NCBI GenBank assembly: GCA_030549495.1 | Contig: JAUIRK010000855.1 | Location: 506,001-570,000 of the forward strand | Length of the DNA: 64,000 bases | Reading direction: 5' to 3' | Source: Nectonema munidae | Taxonomy: Eukaryota; Nematomorpha; Nectonematoida; Nectonematidae | Part shown: piece after piece, positions 12,361 through 25,700 of the stretch | Numbering within the stretch: position 1 is the stretch's first letter | How the letters are laid out: each line of letters begins with the position of its first letter | Notes under the pieces: generated by a model | What the model saw: only the letters and a program-made list of their open reading frames with translations | Databases searched by the model: none | Told to the model about the DNA's origin: nothing | Made by a program: the position numbers and the translations under genes

Positions 12361-13672
12361 AGATTGTATAAAAAAGATACATAAATGTAAAGAATTATTC
12401 TTTGCAATGGATGGGATAACCTAATTTTTAACTCTAAATGTGACACATTGGCAGGAAAATGCTGTTTATGATTTATGCTTACTTTTTGACGTGTGCCATT
12501 TTTCAATGAAGTAATTATAAAAGTGAGTTCTCTATTTTTCCAAATAAATCAGCACATATCTGTTCTCCAAAATGCCTAATTTTATTCCCGCATATCGCAA
12601 ATAGAAATTGTTTTGGAGATTTTCATTCTCAAATTTGATTTACAGAGTATAAATTTTTAAATGTGAAACTTGTTTTGAAAAAATAATTTGAGTGAAAAAA
12701 TGGAGCCATTAACATAGTGACAGATATATCTCATGCTATAATTTTGCCTACATCAAAAACATATAAGATAACTTGTACATGTTCATTTTAGTTTTTGAAT
12801 CTTATTTAATCGCTGAAAAACTTGCGTTCTTAGAAATATCAACACGATTTTACACTGCGCACAGGAAACTAAGAGAAGCAAAAAGATGATTTATAACAGT
12901 TGTAGTACTTTTTATTCCGCAGGATATAGTTGGCGATACAAAAGGTAGATACACATAAATCATATTAGTCCACTTTTCTGTACATTTTCACAATAAATTG
13001 CTTATCTTCCAGAATTTATAGAATGCCAATCTCACTGCATTATTAGATCCATGAAAAATAAAATTACAGCATCGTAATGAAACCTAGTGCCTATTTTTAT
13101 TATTATTATTATTACATATTTTTGTTAAATGCAAAGTTTTCTTTTTGTTAAATTTACAGAATTATTTAGACTTTTCAAAGTAGGAGTAGTTTTTTCTAGG
13201 TAGTTTTAAATTAAACCTGCTTTTTAATAACTTGCAAGTAAATACATAATTATATACTTGTTGAGAATGTTTAAAATGTTAAAATCTTTCGTATTTGACA
13301 TTAATAGTTACACACGAAAGCGGCTTTGAGTAGTCTTTGTGTGAACCATGCTACACTACAAGTATTATTTTTTCTAATATAAGTGAAAATGAATTAATTC
13401 TGTCTATTATCTCAGCAAAACTTATTATATTTGCTCTGATTAATGTAGGGTATGCAAATAAATTCATTCATTTTTCTTCTTCTTCTTAACCAGCGTAGAC
13501 TTTGGTTAAAAGTTTTCAAAAAATTTTTACCAAGAAAAGATTCTAATCATTGAGAAAAACTTTTTAAACTATGAGAAAGGCTATATACATCTTGGTACAA
13601 ATAAAAATCTGGCATGCTTGGCAATTCTACTCATAATCATACCAAAGGAAATCTTCTTTGATAACTAATCAT
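12361..13672. other. Non-coding stretch
   Basis: AT-rich, with a short ATT microsatellite near 13098-13115. No gene or element was recognised. Confidence 0.4.
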
Positions 13673-14854
13673 CAGGGCGAGTAAAAGTCAATAAAGTCAA
13701 CTTTTATTTCCGTTTAGCAAAAACTCTTTGAAGAAGATCTTTACTTGTTTAGTCTAAAATTTTTGAACTAATTTCAAATTTTTAAGTCAATCAAAGTCAA
13801 TTTTTCGAGTTTAGGTCAATAAAGTCAATTTTTATATTTAACACTTTTTGATTAAATGTGCCTAAATTTGTTATAAGCGATACATACAAGAATTCTTCTT
13901 TATATCAAAACTTCCACAATAGTTGGGCTTTTTTTCATCTAATAAAATGTTTTACTGTAAAGTTTGCCTGACTGAGGTTAAACATGAAGAAGTTTTTTTT
14001 TGTTGACAAACGCGGTTACATACGATATATCCGCTGCAGAAGTTATGGAATTTTATTCCAAAACTTTTTTATCATTGCATGTTTTTCACATCTTTTACAC
14101 AAGTTTACCTTAAAAGTTAAGTTATCCTGCAAAATTGTAGATTACCGGCATCAAAATTAGTAATAGAAAAAGAAGATTCTCTTTTCTTATCGGCAACACT
14201 TCAGTTCCAATTGTAACGAAATTGAAAAATTGGTTGCAAGCAGCAAAATATTTTCATTAAAATCTTCCAGCAGTGAAAAAATTAAAATGATGAAGATGAT
14301 GGAATTTTATTGCCAAATATCAAGAAATTGTTAAGAAAAGAAAATCTGTGTCAAAACTTGCTAACAATAATTAGAGGATATTCACGATTCATTGATTTAA
14401 TCGGAAAAATTAAAGAGAGACTTTTTCAATCGAAGATGCCTTCACTTGTTTCAACATTATTTCATTTAAGACAAATGTGGCGTTAAAAGTTATCTTGAAA
14501 ATAGATTCAAATAAAATGAAATCAATAAAATCATGAATATGGAAAACTCTCAAATCTTTCGCAGTACTTATCCCAAATTACAAAATTGTCAAGTTTTAAC
14601 GTTAGAAGTAGAAAAATCTTTTTCTAAACTGAAAAAACTGCTAGAAAATGTTCGAATTTTAAATCAGAAAGTGTCATTAATTATATGTTGTTGTATTACA
14701 AAGTCATAGATTCTATGAAATAATTTTCAATACTTTCTCTAAAGTGTTCTTAGTTGTTCAATTCAATGAAACTTTAAAAGGTCAATAAAGTCAATTTTTT
14801 CTCTGAGTAAAAGTCCTTTTTTCCAATTTTTTGGGTCAATTTTTCCTCGCCCTG
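13673..14854 (+). mobile_element. Short hAT derivative, copy 1
   Basis: Element of about 1.18 kb with terminal inverted repeats: it begins CAGGGCGAGTAAAAGTC and ends TTTTTCCTCGCCCTG. The subterminal regions carry repeated GTCAATAAAGTCAA motifs. The inside keeps a zinc-finger-like start (FYCKVCLTEVKHEE near 13950) and a hAT C-terminal dimerisation motif (LEVEKSFSKLKKLLENVR near 14600) but lacks the catalytic middle, so it is an internally shortened, non-autonomous copy. The flanks read CTAATCAT on the left and GTAATCAT two bases beyond the right end, a decayed 8-bp target duplication. A second copy lies in opposite orientation at 42687-43891. Confidence 0.8.
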
Positions 14855-16002
14855 CAGTAATCATTTCTCCAAAAGTGCTTCTTTTTTTCCTCCCCCATTT
14901 CTATTTGCATTATTTATACATTATGCAGTGTCATATTCTTTTAATGATTATTATTGATGATGAAATATATTGAGATTAGCAATCCCATTTTATAATGAGA
15001 ATTTTGAAATATAGACGACGTGAATCCTCCTTCATTTACTTAGCAGAGAAATTGTTCAGCTTCTTTTTATTTTTTTATTCTTTACTTTTATCATTAAAAC
15101 TTTTATTTACTTTTTTGAAACTTTAATTTTGGCCTTGAATCTTCTAATAAGTTGCGTTCTTTTGACTTTTGTAACATAACATTACTTTTTCAGGAATAAA
15201 ATTTGGATTGAATTTTGCCAGAAAAAAAGCGTTTGTCTCCTTACTATTGTCAAACTTACCAAATTATGATTTGCGTTAATTTTCTGAATTCGACATCTTC
15301 AAAACAGAAAATGCTCTGTTTGAAACAATAAGTACTTTTTAATCACTTTAAACTTAGTCACTAAATTTTCTGTTGAAAACATCCAATACTACAAATTGAA
15401 GAATGTTATTTCTTATTCAAACTTTTTTTTCCACGCAAATACCTTAGATGAAATTAATGACTGAAAGTATCAATGCCAGTTTGTCTATTTCCAAATTGGT
15501 GACTCAGTAAATCGCCTTTTACATTTTATAATTATTTTAACTTATTTAAGAGTATTTCTGAACACCACCTTAAATCAATATTTACGAGCCACAATAATTG
15601 ATTGGTAAATAGCAAATTAGGATTTCGCAACTGGACTAAAATTGAGAATCTGCACACTGGAATTTTACTTTTGAATGTGATATGTAAAAATAAATAAGAG
15701 TTTGGTTTAAGCTTGGCATCTTGAAGTCTTGTATATAAAAGTCAGAATATGTTCGTTGACTTCTCAATCATGCCATATACTTTTGCTCATATTGTATTAT
15801 TGGTGCATTTACAAGCTAAATCAAAAATTCTCAATCATCACAAATCAGTCTGAATCATATATGTTTGCTTGCCAGTTCCATTCTTCTTGCTATTTAGATT
15901 TCGTGAAAACTTCAAAAATTGTAACTCGAAACTTAAGTTCTACTCATAATAAATGCACCTTATATGCACTTTATTGATTTTATATCCAATTATGTACATC
16001 TA
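14855..16002. other. Non-coding stretch
   Basis: Nothing recognised. A small open frame at 15729-15977 has no supporting motif. Confidence 0.4.
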
Positions 16003-16697
16003 ATCCCTCGGATACATATACGGGGTCAAAATGACCCCAATAAATATGTAATCATTGATAAAGATTCAACAAAAATGGCTTTTCTCAGTGAAAGATTTCA
16101 CGTATTATTTGTTTTGAACTTTATGATCGTGAAACATTTAAATGATAATTTGGCAAATACTTAGGGTTAGGGTTAGGGTGTTTTTTCATTTTTGCCGCCA
16201 TTTTGACCCCACTGATGTTGACTTATTTTTAATGATATTAAATGTGAATCAAATTTTTTCCTATCATCGAAAAACTTTTAGGCTTTATCATAACAACAAT
16301 AAAATAATGACTTATTTACAAATCAAAATCAGATTACAGTGTTTTTGTTTTGTTTTTAACTCGATTCACATCATAAAAATAGACAAATAATTTAAACTTT
16401 TGTTTATATTTTAGTAAGATGTATGCAAAATGCTATAAATAGAGAAATATTTTGTCAAAATAATGTGTTTACTTCTTTTTTAATAACAAATTGTTTATCT
16501 TCTACCCTTGAAAACTCATTTGCCAAGATCATAAATTTTTATTGAAATGATTGTATTTTATAGTTATATCTTAAAAATCAATATACTTTTTCTTGCTTAC
16601 TACAACATAGCTCAAAATATGCGAAATATTTTCTTTGGGATGAAAATGTCCCAAAATATTCAAAACGTATTCGTTTGGGGAGATGTATCCGAGGGAT
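16003..16697. mobile_element. Inverted-repeat DNA element of about 0.7 kb
   Basis: The left end reads ATCCCTCGGATACATATAC and the right end reads GATGTATCCGAGGGAT, giving a terminal inverted repeat of about 15-17 bp. Subterminal GGGGTCAAAATGACCCC on the left and GGGATGAAAATGTCCC on the right are themselves small palindromes. No transposase frame is present, so it is non-autonomous. The ends recall piggyBac-like or Tc-like elements, but no TTAA duplication is visible; a TA duplication is possible. Confidence 0.6.
16161..16178 (+). repeat. Three TTAGGG units
   Basis: Exactly three tandem TTAGGG hexamers occur inside the 0.7-kb inverted-repeat element. Three units are far too few for a telomere. 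They may be chance, a double-strand-break repair scar, or part of the element. Confidence 0.7.
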
Positions 16698-19507
16698 ATG
16701 CCAAGAGCTTGGTATGACTAAATATGTATGTATGATAATAGCAAAATTTAAAGCATGTATTTAAATTAGTAATATCTTTTCATGAAATATTAGCACGGTT
16801 TAAACTCTGATATGATGATAAGGAACCAGAAGAGCTTTCCGAATATGTTTTATTAATTTATATATTTCTTTACAACATTCGCAAAACTCTTTAAATCGTT
16901 TTGTCATGCATGTGCTTTTGGTGAAGAACTCTTGTTTTTCTTTCCAAGATGGTGTAATCTTTGTTAATGTCCACTCAAGTAAAATCCTCCCTTTCTGAAT
17001 AAACGGTTATAAGCGTTGATGACAAAAAGTCATTACATCATTACAAGTAAGAACTAATTTTGAACTCTTAAAACTAGAAGTCGTGTTGCTCTGGCAATGT
17101 AGAAGTTATTGCATTTGCCAACATAAATATGTTACAATTTGTGAATACGAGAAATCCCAGTCACCAACATCAGATCTATTTGAAATGCCTTTCTCTTTCC
17201 AATATCGTGAATTCACGCGTCCTTATTTCCGTTTCCTCCACCATACTTCGTGATGGCATTGCTAAGTACTTCTTATTTTTTAATTCCTTCATATTTTACA
17301 CGGACTTTTCTGAATACACTAAATTTCTAAATGTTCAAACGTTTACAGCATGGGTTTCTTAAAACGGGTCTATAAATCATTAATCAACGTTATAAATTTG
17401 GAATTCATGATTGTTTTTTTTTAAACAACCAAGTTGTTAAAGTTTTATTATCTGCTTAATTTCCATTCTTTGATTGAAATAACGCATATAGATTAAAATA
17501 TGATGTCTAATAAGAATATTTAGCAAAAAATATAATTACTTTCATATTATTCTTAAACCAAAAGTCTTTGAAGAGTAGATAAATCAGATGATCTCTAATT
17601 AGCGTTATTTTGTGAGCGTGAATTTTTAATCCAGGTTAATATACGAATTTTTGTCTTTTTGAAAACATTCTTTTTGTTTCTTTTTCTGTTTTTCACATTC
17701 TTCATAGATTTTTACTCTCCCTATCATATAACTGATTTTCAAAAATATTTTTTTGAAAATTTCTACTGCTTTTTTAAAGTATCAACAACATTCTTTCAAA
17801 AGACATTTGTGATAGATGTTCAAATGATGTTTGTTAGTTACATATGATGTAAAGGGTTATCATCTATTATTATATATGATGTATTAAGTGATTTCAAAGT
17901 ATAACAGAAATAAAAACTTTTGAAAACATTCTTACTCTATATCCATTAATAAAAAGTATTATTTACTTTTATATATTATATTACCCGCGTTATTTTTCGA
18001 TTTCACCCCTGGGTGCGGGGGACATTTTCGTGACTGTGTATTTCTGACGCTTTATGAAAAATTGCTGAGGTATTAAAAAATACTCTTAAAACATCAAAAG
18101 GTTGTCTCACTCTTCAATATCTTGACATTTTTTGCTCTCTAACGCTTGCAAAGATTGAGAAAAAGCGCAGCTTTTAAGCACCCTGAGTTACGAGTTAACC
18201 TTTGGAAAGAATTTTGGCCAAGAAATATGTTGAGCTTACGAATTGCTCCTCACGAAATTTGGCCGTATACGATTATTATTATTTATATTTCTGTCTTTCC
18301 TGATTTTTGCCTGTTGAAGTACAGTGAACGCTGTATTAGTTAAAAGGCCACTTAAGGGAACAATGAAGAAGAGCAAGCCTGATATATTAATCTCTTTTAC
18401 ATTTGCTATCTATATGCTGTTAATTTACAAATGATATCTACCGAGTTCACCAGCATTCTGTATTCATGGAACGAATTGAGTTTGTAAACGAGATTTCCCA
18501 TTAGACGAAAACTAAGAATACATAAAAATCCAAAATATTCTGAAATATGCGAACATTTTTTTGCGAAATGTGAAGGACAAAATTATAAAGTACGTTTAAA
18601 ATGGAGATATACTCTTTTATATGTAATCTATTATGAAATACAGTATACCTTTTATCATTATAATATAACATATCCCAAGTAATATTACATAGAACAAGAC
18701 TGATAACAATGATAACCATGAGAAAAAGATCGGCTTTATTTAGCCAAAATTTAAAACCGGAAAAAGAAAATGAGAAATTTGAGAAAGTAAAAAGTCTCTA
18801 AAAAAATAATGTGGTTCACGTTATAAATAACTTTAAACCATCAAAAACAGCACGAAATAGTTGCTGGACTTTTATTGTACTTTTGGCTTACTCGTTTGTA
18901 AGAGCAAAAAGAGTGGGCACTCTTTTTACCCACCAGGAGGTGGAGTCAATGCCCTTTTTGGTTCTCTAGTTCCAGCTCCGTTTTGCACATATGGTTGGCT
19001 TCTGCTTCAGATGTTTATTTTTTTGTTCTGTCTCTTCACATTTGATTTAATTTTGGAAAAAATATTTCCCTTCATTATTGGAAAGTGGATAAATCTTTTT
19101 CCTGCTAAGATTTTGATTTTAAAACTTATACAAATTCTGAATTTATTGTTTCCTATTCAGAAGAAGTTTTAACCTTTTTCATGAAATCCTTGATTTAAAC
19201 GTCCCCTATAAGCAGCCCGTCTCTAATCTTCAAGTACTGTAGGCAAAGCTGATTTTAATGTGGCAGTGACTATAAGAAAATGTATACATTTATATATTTC
19301 AAGGGAGCTCCAGGGGCCCGGGCAAAAATCCTATGGGGATAAAGCTTATAAATGCCTATAAGAATTACTCCTAATTTAATACTCGTTTGAATGTTATTTT
19401 GTGTATAGTAGAATCTTCGTGTAAAAAATGAAATTGCATATGAAAATTTGTTCTCCATTTTTGAGTAAATTTATCAATTTCTCGTTTGCAGAGAAAAGGA
19501 TTTTCAG
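16698..19507. other. Non-coding stretch upstream of the first recognised EHBP1 exon
   Basis: No exon encoding the expected EHBP1 C2 domain was found here. Small open frames at 17129-17362, 18146-18343 and 18861-19172 have no family resemblance. A GC-rich patch near 18005-18035 and another near 19305-19325 stand out from the background. Confidence 0.35.
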
Positions 19508-19722
19508 AGTAGTCTCAGCTCTATTTTGAGTTTTCAAAGTGAACTCTTTAAAAATAAAAACAATAACAATCGCGCCGACAGCACCTCTAACAGTCTCATT
19601 GATTCCGCAAACACTAGTGGTTCCATGTCTACCATGAAGCGTTGCTTCCACTCTTCCAAAATCGAAGAACACCTAAATTTGGACAGTGCGTGTAATCCCT
19701 TTAATAGAGAAATGGATGACAC
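19508..19722 (+). CDS. EHBP1: EHBP1 exon with NPF motif
   Basis: First recognised exon. It follows ATTTTCAG and ends before GTAGGT, entering in phase 0 and leaving in phase 2. It encodes a Ser/Asn-rich, low-complexity stretch ending SACNPFNREMDD. The NPF at 19694-19702 is the ligand of EH domains. An acceptor a little further upstream or downstream is possible. Antisense open frames over this exon are shadows. Confidence 0.7.
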
Positions 19723-22700
19723 GTAGGTTTTATTCTTTCTTTATGCCATTTTCCCCTTTTATATTTTTAGTCATTATTTTGCGAGTGATGATGATGAAAA
19801 TTGCCAGAACATAGAATCTGTTCATCATTTATTATTATTTTTCTAAAATAGTCTTCAGAATCTTTCAGCTCCATAGTTTAAACGAAATGCTGTTTAGCAC
19901 TGGAACAATCAAAAATCACTTGCCGTAAAAACCCAGCTATAAAAGGCACTTTTTTCCTAAATCACTCTGTGTCCTATAATCGAGAAGATAAAACTCATAT
20001 GTTCCGTATATATTTCAAAGCACTAAATTGTTTCTCACATGCATCCCATTTCAGTGCGATATGACTGATTTATTTGGGCTAAGGTATTATTAGGGACTTT
20101 TTTATTTGTTTATATTATTTCACTATGCTATATGATTTTAGAGTTATTTTTCGAAATTTGAATAGGATTTAGTTAAGTCAGAAGAAGGAAATATGCAAAA
20201 CATATAAAAGCAAAACACAAGCCCAAATGTTCAGCGAAAAATACAAAATTCCATAGCCTATTCGTATAGCATTGTTTTGACAGAAATGGAATTAATAAAT
20301 TTTCTGTTAACTTTTTCAGCTAGTTGAAAACTATATCGTAAATAGCAATTCCATTCAAAGTTCTGATACTCTGTATATCTATGTTAGTTAGTTGGGTCCC
20401 CTTAATACCTTATCTTCAGAAATCAAATATTTGCCACGCATCACAACAGCAGCGATGAAGAGCCGTTATCATTAATCTTTGAAAAGGGAGATCACTGAGC
20501 AGCCTATCAAATTAAGCATGCCACAAATTTTGATGCAACTGATCTAATCATCAACTGTATCTGTTCCTTCCAGCGAAATAAATTTCATAGCACACGTTGG
20601 AAAACATTGAATCTCAATAAAACGATGACACAATGCCGAATAATCCTGCGTTTATGCGCATATACATGTAACGTGCTTTGAAAAAAATACAATTGAAAAT
20701 TACTATTGTAAAGGCCGAAAATTTTTATTTCTAAAGAAACGGTTTTTAGGTCAAAACAAAGAGGTTACCTCTCTTGGATCAAAATCACCATAAATATATT
20801 ATGCACCCCAAAATTGGTTAGTATATAGATGTAATTTGACTTTTGGATCTACGAAAAGAGCTGTGGCTTGACGGTTGAGGCGTTTGACTAGTCCTGTACA
20901 CCCTCCTTCTGAGCTCACTTCGAATCACAGAAATGTCAATAGCAATCTGAATCTCACTGATGGGCCCCAAAAAGCTCGAAAGCCGTCTTGGATTGTCTTG
21001 CCTTGCATGATAACGTTATTCAAATAGTTACACTAATGCGACTATTTACAACATTTTAGGTGTAAGAAACTCTTTGTTGTTAGGAGCTATATCCTGGTCT
21101 TAATTAGAGGCTTAATTTAATTGCTCTCCAGTTTTCATTCATTATAAGGGTGTTAGGTGTACTTTTACTTTTCTACTTTTCTTTTAATCAAGGTTTTTTG
21201 AACTAAGCTTTCATCAACAATAAAGAAATCTTATGACACTTTTCCTTGCATTTATTATCATTTTTTTCAAAATCTTTTTAATTCAGAAAGAACTCAATCG
21301 ACATGGAAGAATTTGAAGGAAAATTCGAAAAGGTACATTTTTCTTCATATATAGGATATTTATTTATGATAGAAATGTTCTCATGGTATATTTCTGTTAG
21401 CATGAATAAAGAGTCCTTTTTTTAAGAACTCTAAATATTTTATGTACGTAGAACTAACTATAACATCATTCAGTTACCAAGTCTGTAAAAAACTTAATGA
21501 AAATACTCAAATATGTAAAACTTTTCCATATCTCTATGTCAAAATGATTTTTTACAGATATAACATAAGAAAGCTAATTAGATATACACATTTATCACAG
21601 TAAAATCGAAAAAGTATATTTTTTAAGATAAAAAAACCACTAATCACCAATTATGAATAAATGTCACTTTTTTTGTTTTTGTGTTAGGTTTTTTTGGTTA
21701 ATAAAGGAGAACGTTTTTTAAGAAATAAAAAGTAAAAAATGTTTTCATAATGAAAAACAAATTATATTCTTTTCAAAGGAAAAAAATTTTCCTCAAAGTT
21801 TTGAAAGAGCTGGCAAATACTGAATCTTACATTTTATGTGTTTACACTCTCAATAGCTCCAGAAACAATTTTATTTTAATTTACGATGTTTAAACTTGTA
21901 CCTTGGTAAGTCAAATTTTTTTCTTCGAAATACAGCTCATTTTTCAGACACTTTTTACTTGACCTTATTTCTTTAATAGACCAAATGTTTTCAATTGGAT
22001 TTAATATTGGGCTAGATGCCCTAATTCTTGAAAGAATGCGTACATTTTTGAAACATTGTTGACGAATAAAATTTTAATTACTTCTAAATACTACAGTTTT
22101 TTACAGACTAATTGGATAAAAAGTGTACATATAAATTAAAATAGATTATTAATTATAATATAAGATTTTACTTTCTTCTGTTGATGTTTTGCATATGCCA
22201 CTTTCATTTTCTAGAGAGGGTAGTCAAAGAGGAACAGGTGTTTGATTTGAGGGAATTACAGAACGAATTCCTCAATTGATATTTGTGCAACGCAGTTTCT
22301 GTCTGGTCTACTTTCTATGGCTAATTGTCTTTGTAAGGCAAAAGTACGAAACATCCAAATCACCTTAGGATTGCCACATGTGGCTATTTTTTCTTGTCCT
22401 ATGTCCATTCTTCCAAAATTTTAACGCATGGCTTACATACATTATCTTGGTCTCTAAGTATCCTTTTTTTTAATTCTATAATGTATGGTTCCTTTAAAAA
22501 CGGCCACATATATATCAAAGGTAAAGGTACCGTGGGATGTTTTCATCGAGAAGGCAAAATTGCGCCACTTGTATCGAACTATGAGAATGTTGGCTTGATG
22601 CGGGATCGAACCCTAAACCTTGAGTTATCGAAACACACTACCTAACCAACTTTACTCACGCCCCATCAAAGGGTTTAGGAGAATTTATTTTTTCGCAATA

Positions 22701-25700
22701 AAGACATGTTAGTGGCTTTCTGTATTATTCTATAAAATTTAACATGATATCACCATTTAAAATATATATGCATATGTTTATATACGCATGTATTAATATC
22801 GTCATATCATTATATTTAATCTATGTATCAATTTTCTATCAACTCCAATTTTGTTTTTGAATACTCTTCAATTTCAGTCTCATCGCTAACTAGCGTGTAC
22901 TTCTAATCGCTTTTCTAACAAGATAGATATGAAGAAGAATGATTAACTTTTGGAATTCGGTGACTTTATATTAAGTAAGATTAGGCCTAAAATTTAGGTT
23001 AGGAAAAAATTCTTGGTTTACGAATCTTTAGCATGGATTGTTGTAAATTTTTTTAATAATATCAAATTATTGATTTATTTTATCAATTTTATTAGATGAA
23101 ATCTTTGAAAAAAAGTAAAATAAAATGTGAAAAAGTCGAACCAAGTGAGTATGCCTGTGGGCTTCCATTTTCATCAAATGAGGGCGTCACAACACCATCT
23201 ATTCTCACCAGTTTGTTACAGTGGTGTAGAATGATAACATCTGAATACTCAAGTACATCTTTCTTTTACATCTCTTTTTCTTTAACATCGTATGCCCTAC
23301 TGTTATTTCCACTTTCTAGGCGTAAATGTTGACAATTTTTCAACCTCTTTCAAAGATGGAAGAGCTTTGTGTGCTATAATCAATTTTTACCACCCAGAAT
23401 TACTTCATTTCGACACTTTGAACAAAATCGAAGATGCAAGAAGTATTTACATTGTTCAAAGTTCTTTGCTTAAATTTATTTCTTTAATTAGTAAATTCGT
23501 TCAAAGTTCATTTTTTTAAATATTTAATTTAATTAGAAGATTGATTTAAAATGCATTGTTTTAATTTATGTTGTTAATTGTGTGATCGATTCATTTTTAT
23601 TGTTTTTAATTAATTCATTTAATTAGAAAATTTAGAGTGTGCTCTTTCAGCTTGTCATAAACTTGGCGTATCTCAGAAGATTTCTGTTGAGAAGGTTTTG
23701 AATCCATGCAATGATAACTCATCTCTCATTGCATTTTTATGCGAACTTAAAAGTATTCTAGAAAAGAATTCCCCTTCCGAAGCAGGTAAACACCATTTTA
23801 TTTATGGATGTCTTCTTTATCCGCAGAAAACTTAATGGCACACGCGTATGGTCTCGATGCGGAGGTTCTGGATTCGATTCTAAGGAATCCCTATCTTTTA
23901 TCGAAGGGTGAAGAGATAAATTGAAATAATTGATTGTCAAATGACACATCTGTTCGTTCTACTATTAAATCACAGTGGTTGTGTGTCTTGTGATATCAGG
24001 AAACCCTATTTTTGCTTTTGAGATTTCAGCGCTATTTCATCAGTTATTGGCATTCCGGCTTTGCATGATTTTCCTATTTTCTTCTTTAGATGTGGATGAA
24101 GGAGGCGTTGAAGAGATAATGAGTCAAGCAAAATCTTATCTAGAAAATCTGACGAGTAAAGACTCATTTAAAGAAATTGGTTAGCAAGCATTTCTCTCTT
24201 ATTCAAAATCTCTGCACTTGTACACCGTCAAACTTGAATATTGCGCAACATAAAATAGATTGCTTTATTTTCTTTTAACCCTTTCAGGAGCAATTAGGCA
24301 CCTTTTTATTTTATATCACATCTTTTTGCTGGCCATGGAAGTCTTTTGGTTCAATGTATATAAAAAACAAAGGAGTAAGATTCTGAAAAATTTTAGGTTA
24401 GAAATTTGAAAAGCAAGACATTTATGAGTTCATTGATTTAACATGTTGAGTCCACTTGAAATAGAAGTCATATGAAGGTGGAAATTTTGATGGAGCTTTA
24501 GATGGGGGCAATAAAAGCTGACCTATAAATTTTCCAAATTTTATAACTTAAACCTAAAAATAATTCTTAAATTCCTTATTATTATTATCATCATTGTTGT
24601 AAGATACCACGTAATAAAGTAAAGTGTGTTCTCTTTTGAAAATGAGCGATCTTTAGACAAAAGTTTTTTAATCACTGGAATTAATCTTTCCCTTGCGTGT
24701 TGCCTGTGTTAGAGAAGAACACATATATATGCGTAGATACACCTTCTTTTTTAAATATTTATCATTTCCTTTTGTTATTTTTTTTCCATGTCGTTTCCTA
24801 TACCATATACCGTTCTTTACATTCTGGCTATGCCGCTGATTTTATGTTTTGCATATTCCATTGTATATTCTCGTGTATTACTTATAATAGGAACTAAGAC
24901 ACAAATATATTTAAAACTCAAAATGAGCTGTAGATGTCTCAATATCAACTGAAGGCACCTTTTATTATGTGGCCGAATCGAGAAGAGGTCAAATTCTTTT
25001 TATCTATATTAAAATTGATTTGTCAATTAATTATAAAAATGAAATAATGCATTTTTATTTGGTTTGTCAACTGTTCTGTGTATAAAAGCAATTCCAAAAT
25101 GGCTAAATACTTTCTCTTTGTTTGTTAACGTGTAAAATTTTTACAGAATCTAGATTACTTACAAAAAATGGAGTATTAAAAAAGGTGGCCTATTAATAAG
25201 AAGTTGACTGTTGTCGACCTAATAACGTGGACTTCTTTTACACAAACTTTATAAGATAACATTATATATATATATAGCTATTATAGAATTCAAAAGTTGA
25301 CTTTCAGTTCTATTCATCATACTAGCCCAGTGTTTCTCAAACTTTCTTTTTCTTGGAACACACAAAATTTAAATGGCGTCTAATCACGATCTTTATTTGA
25401 TGCCTTCATTATTCATTTACTCAACAACAATCTTCATTCTCTCATGAATATGATGAACAACAAAAACTTATAATAATCTCGATTTAAAATTAGAAAAAAT
25501 TGTGGGATATAAATGTGAAAGTTTCTTCGTATAATAGAAATAGGTCATGCAATATACCTTACTTGGCAATAGCAACAGTTATCATGTGGTATGAAAGGTT
25601 AGATCAATCATTCAAATAAATTTGTATCAATGAGTTAATATGAAGCTAACATATGAATATATCTTTCAAATATTATTGAGTCCAATTTGAGAATATCATG

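Noticed and set aside
16161-16178. Telomere or interstitial telomeric tract
   Set aside because: Only three TTAGGG units, inside a small transposon-like element.
18861-19172. 103-codon + frame just upstream of the NPF exon
   Set aside because: Hydrophobic, Phe/Leu-rich and ends at a stop with no domain or phase link to the next exon.
19534-19722. Antisense frames over the NPF exon
   Set aside because: Shadows of the EHBP1 exon; the sense strand has splice-site and phase support.
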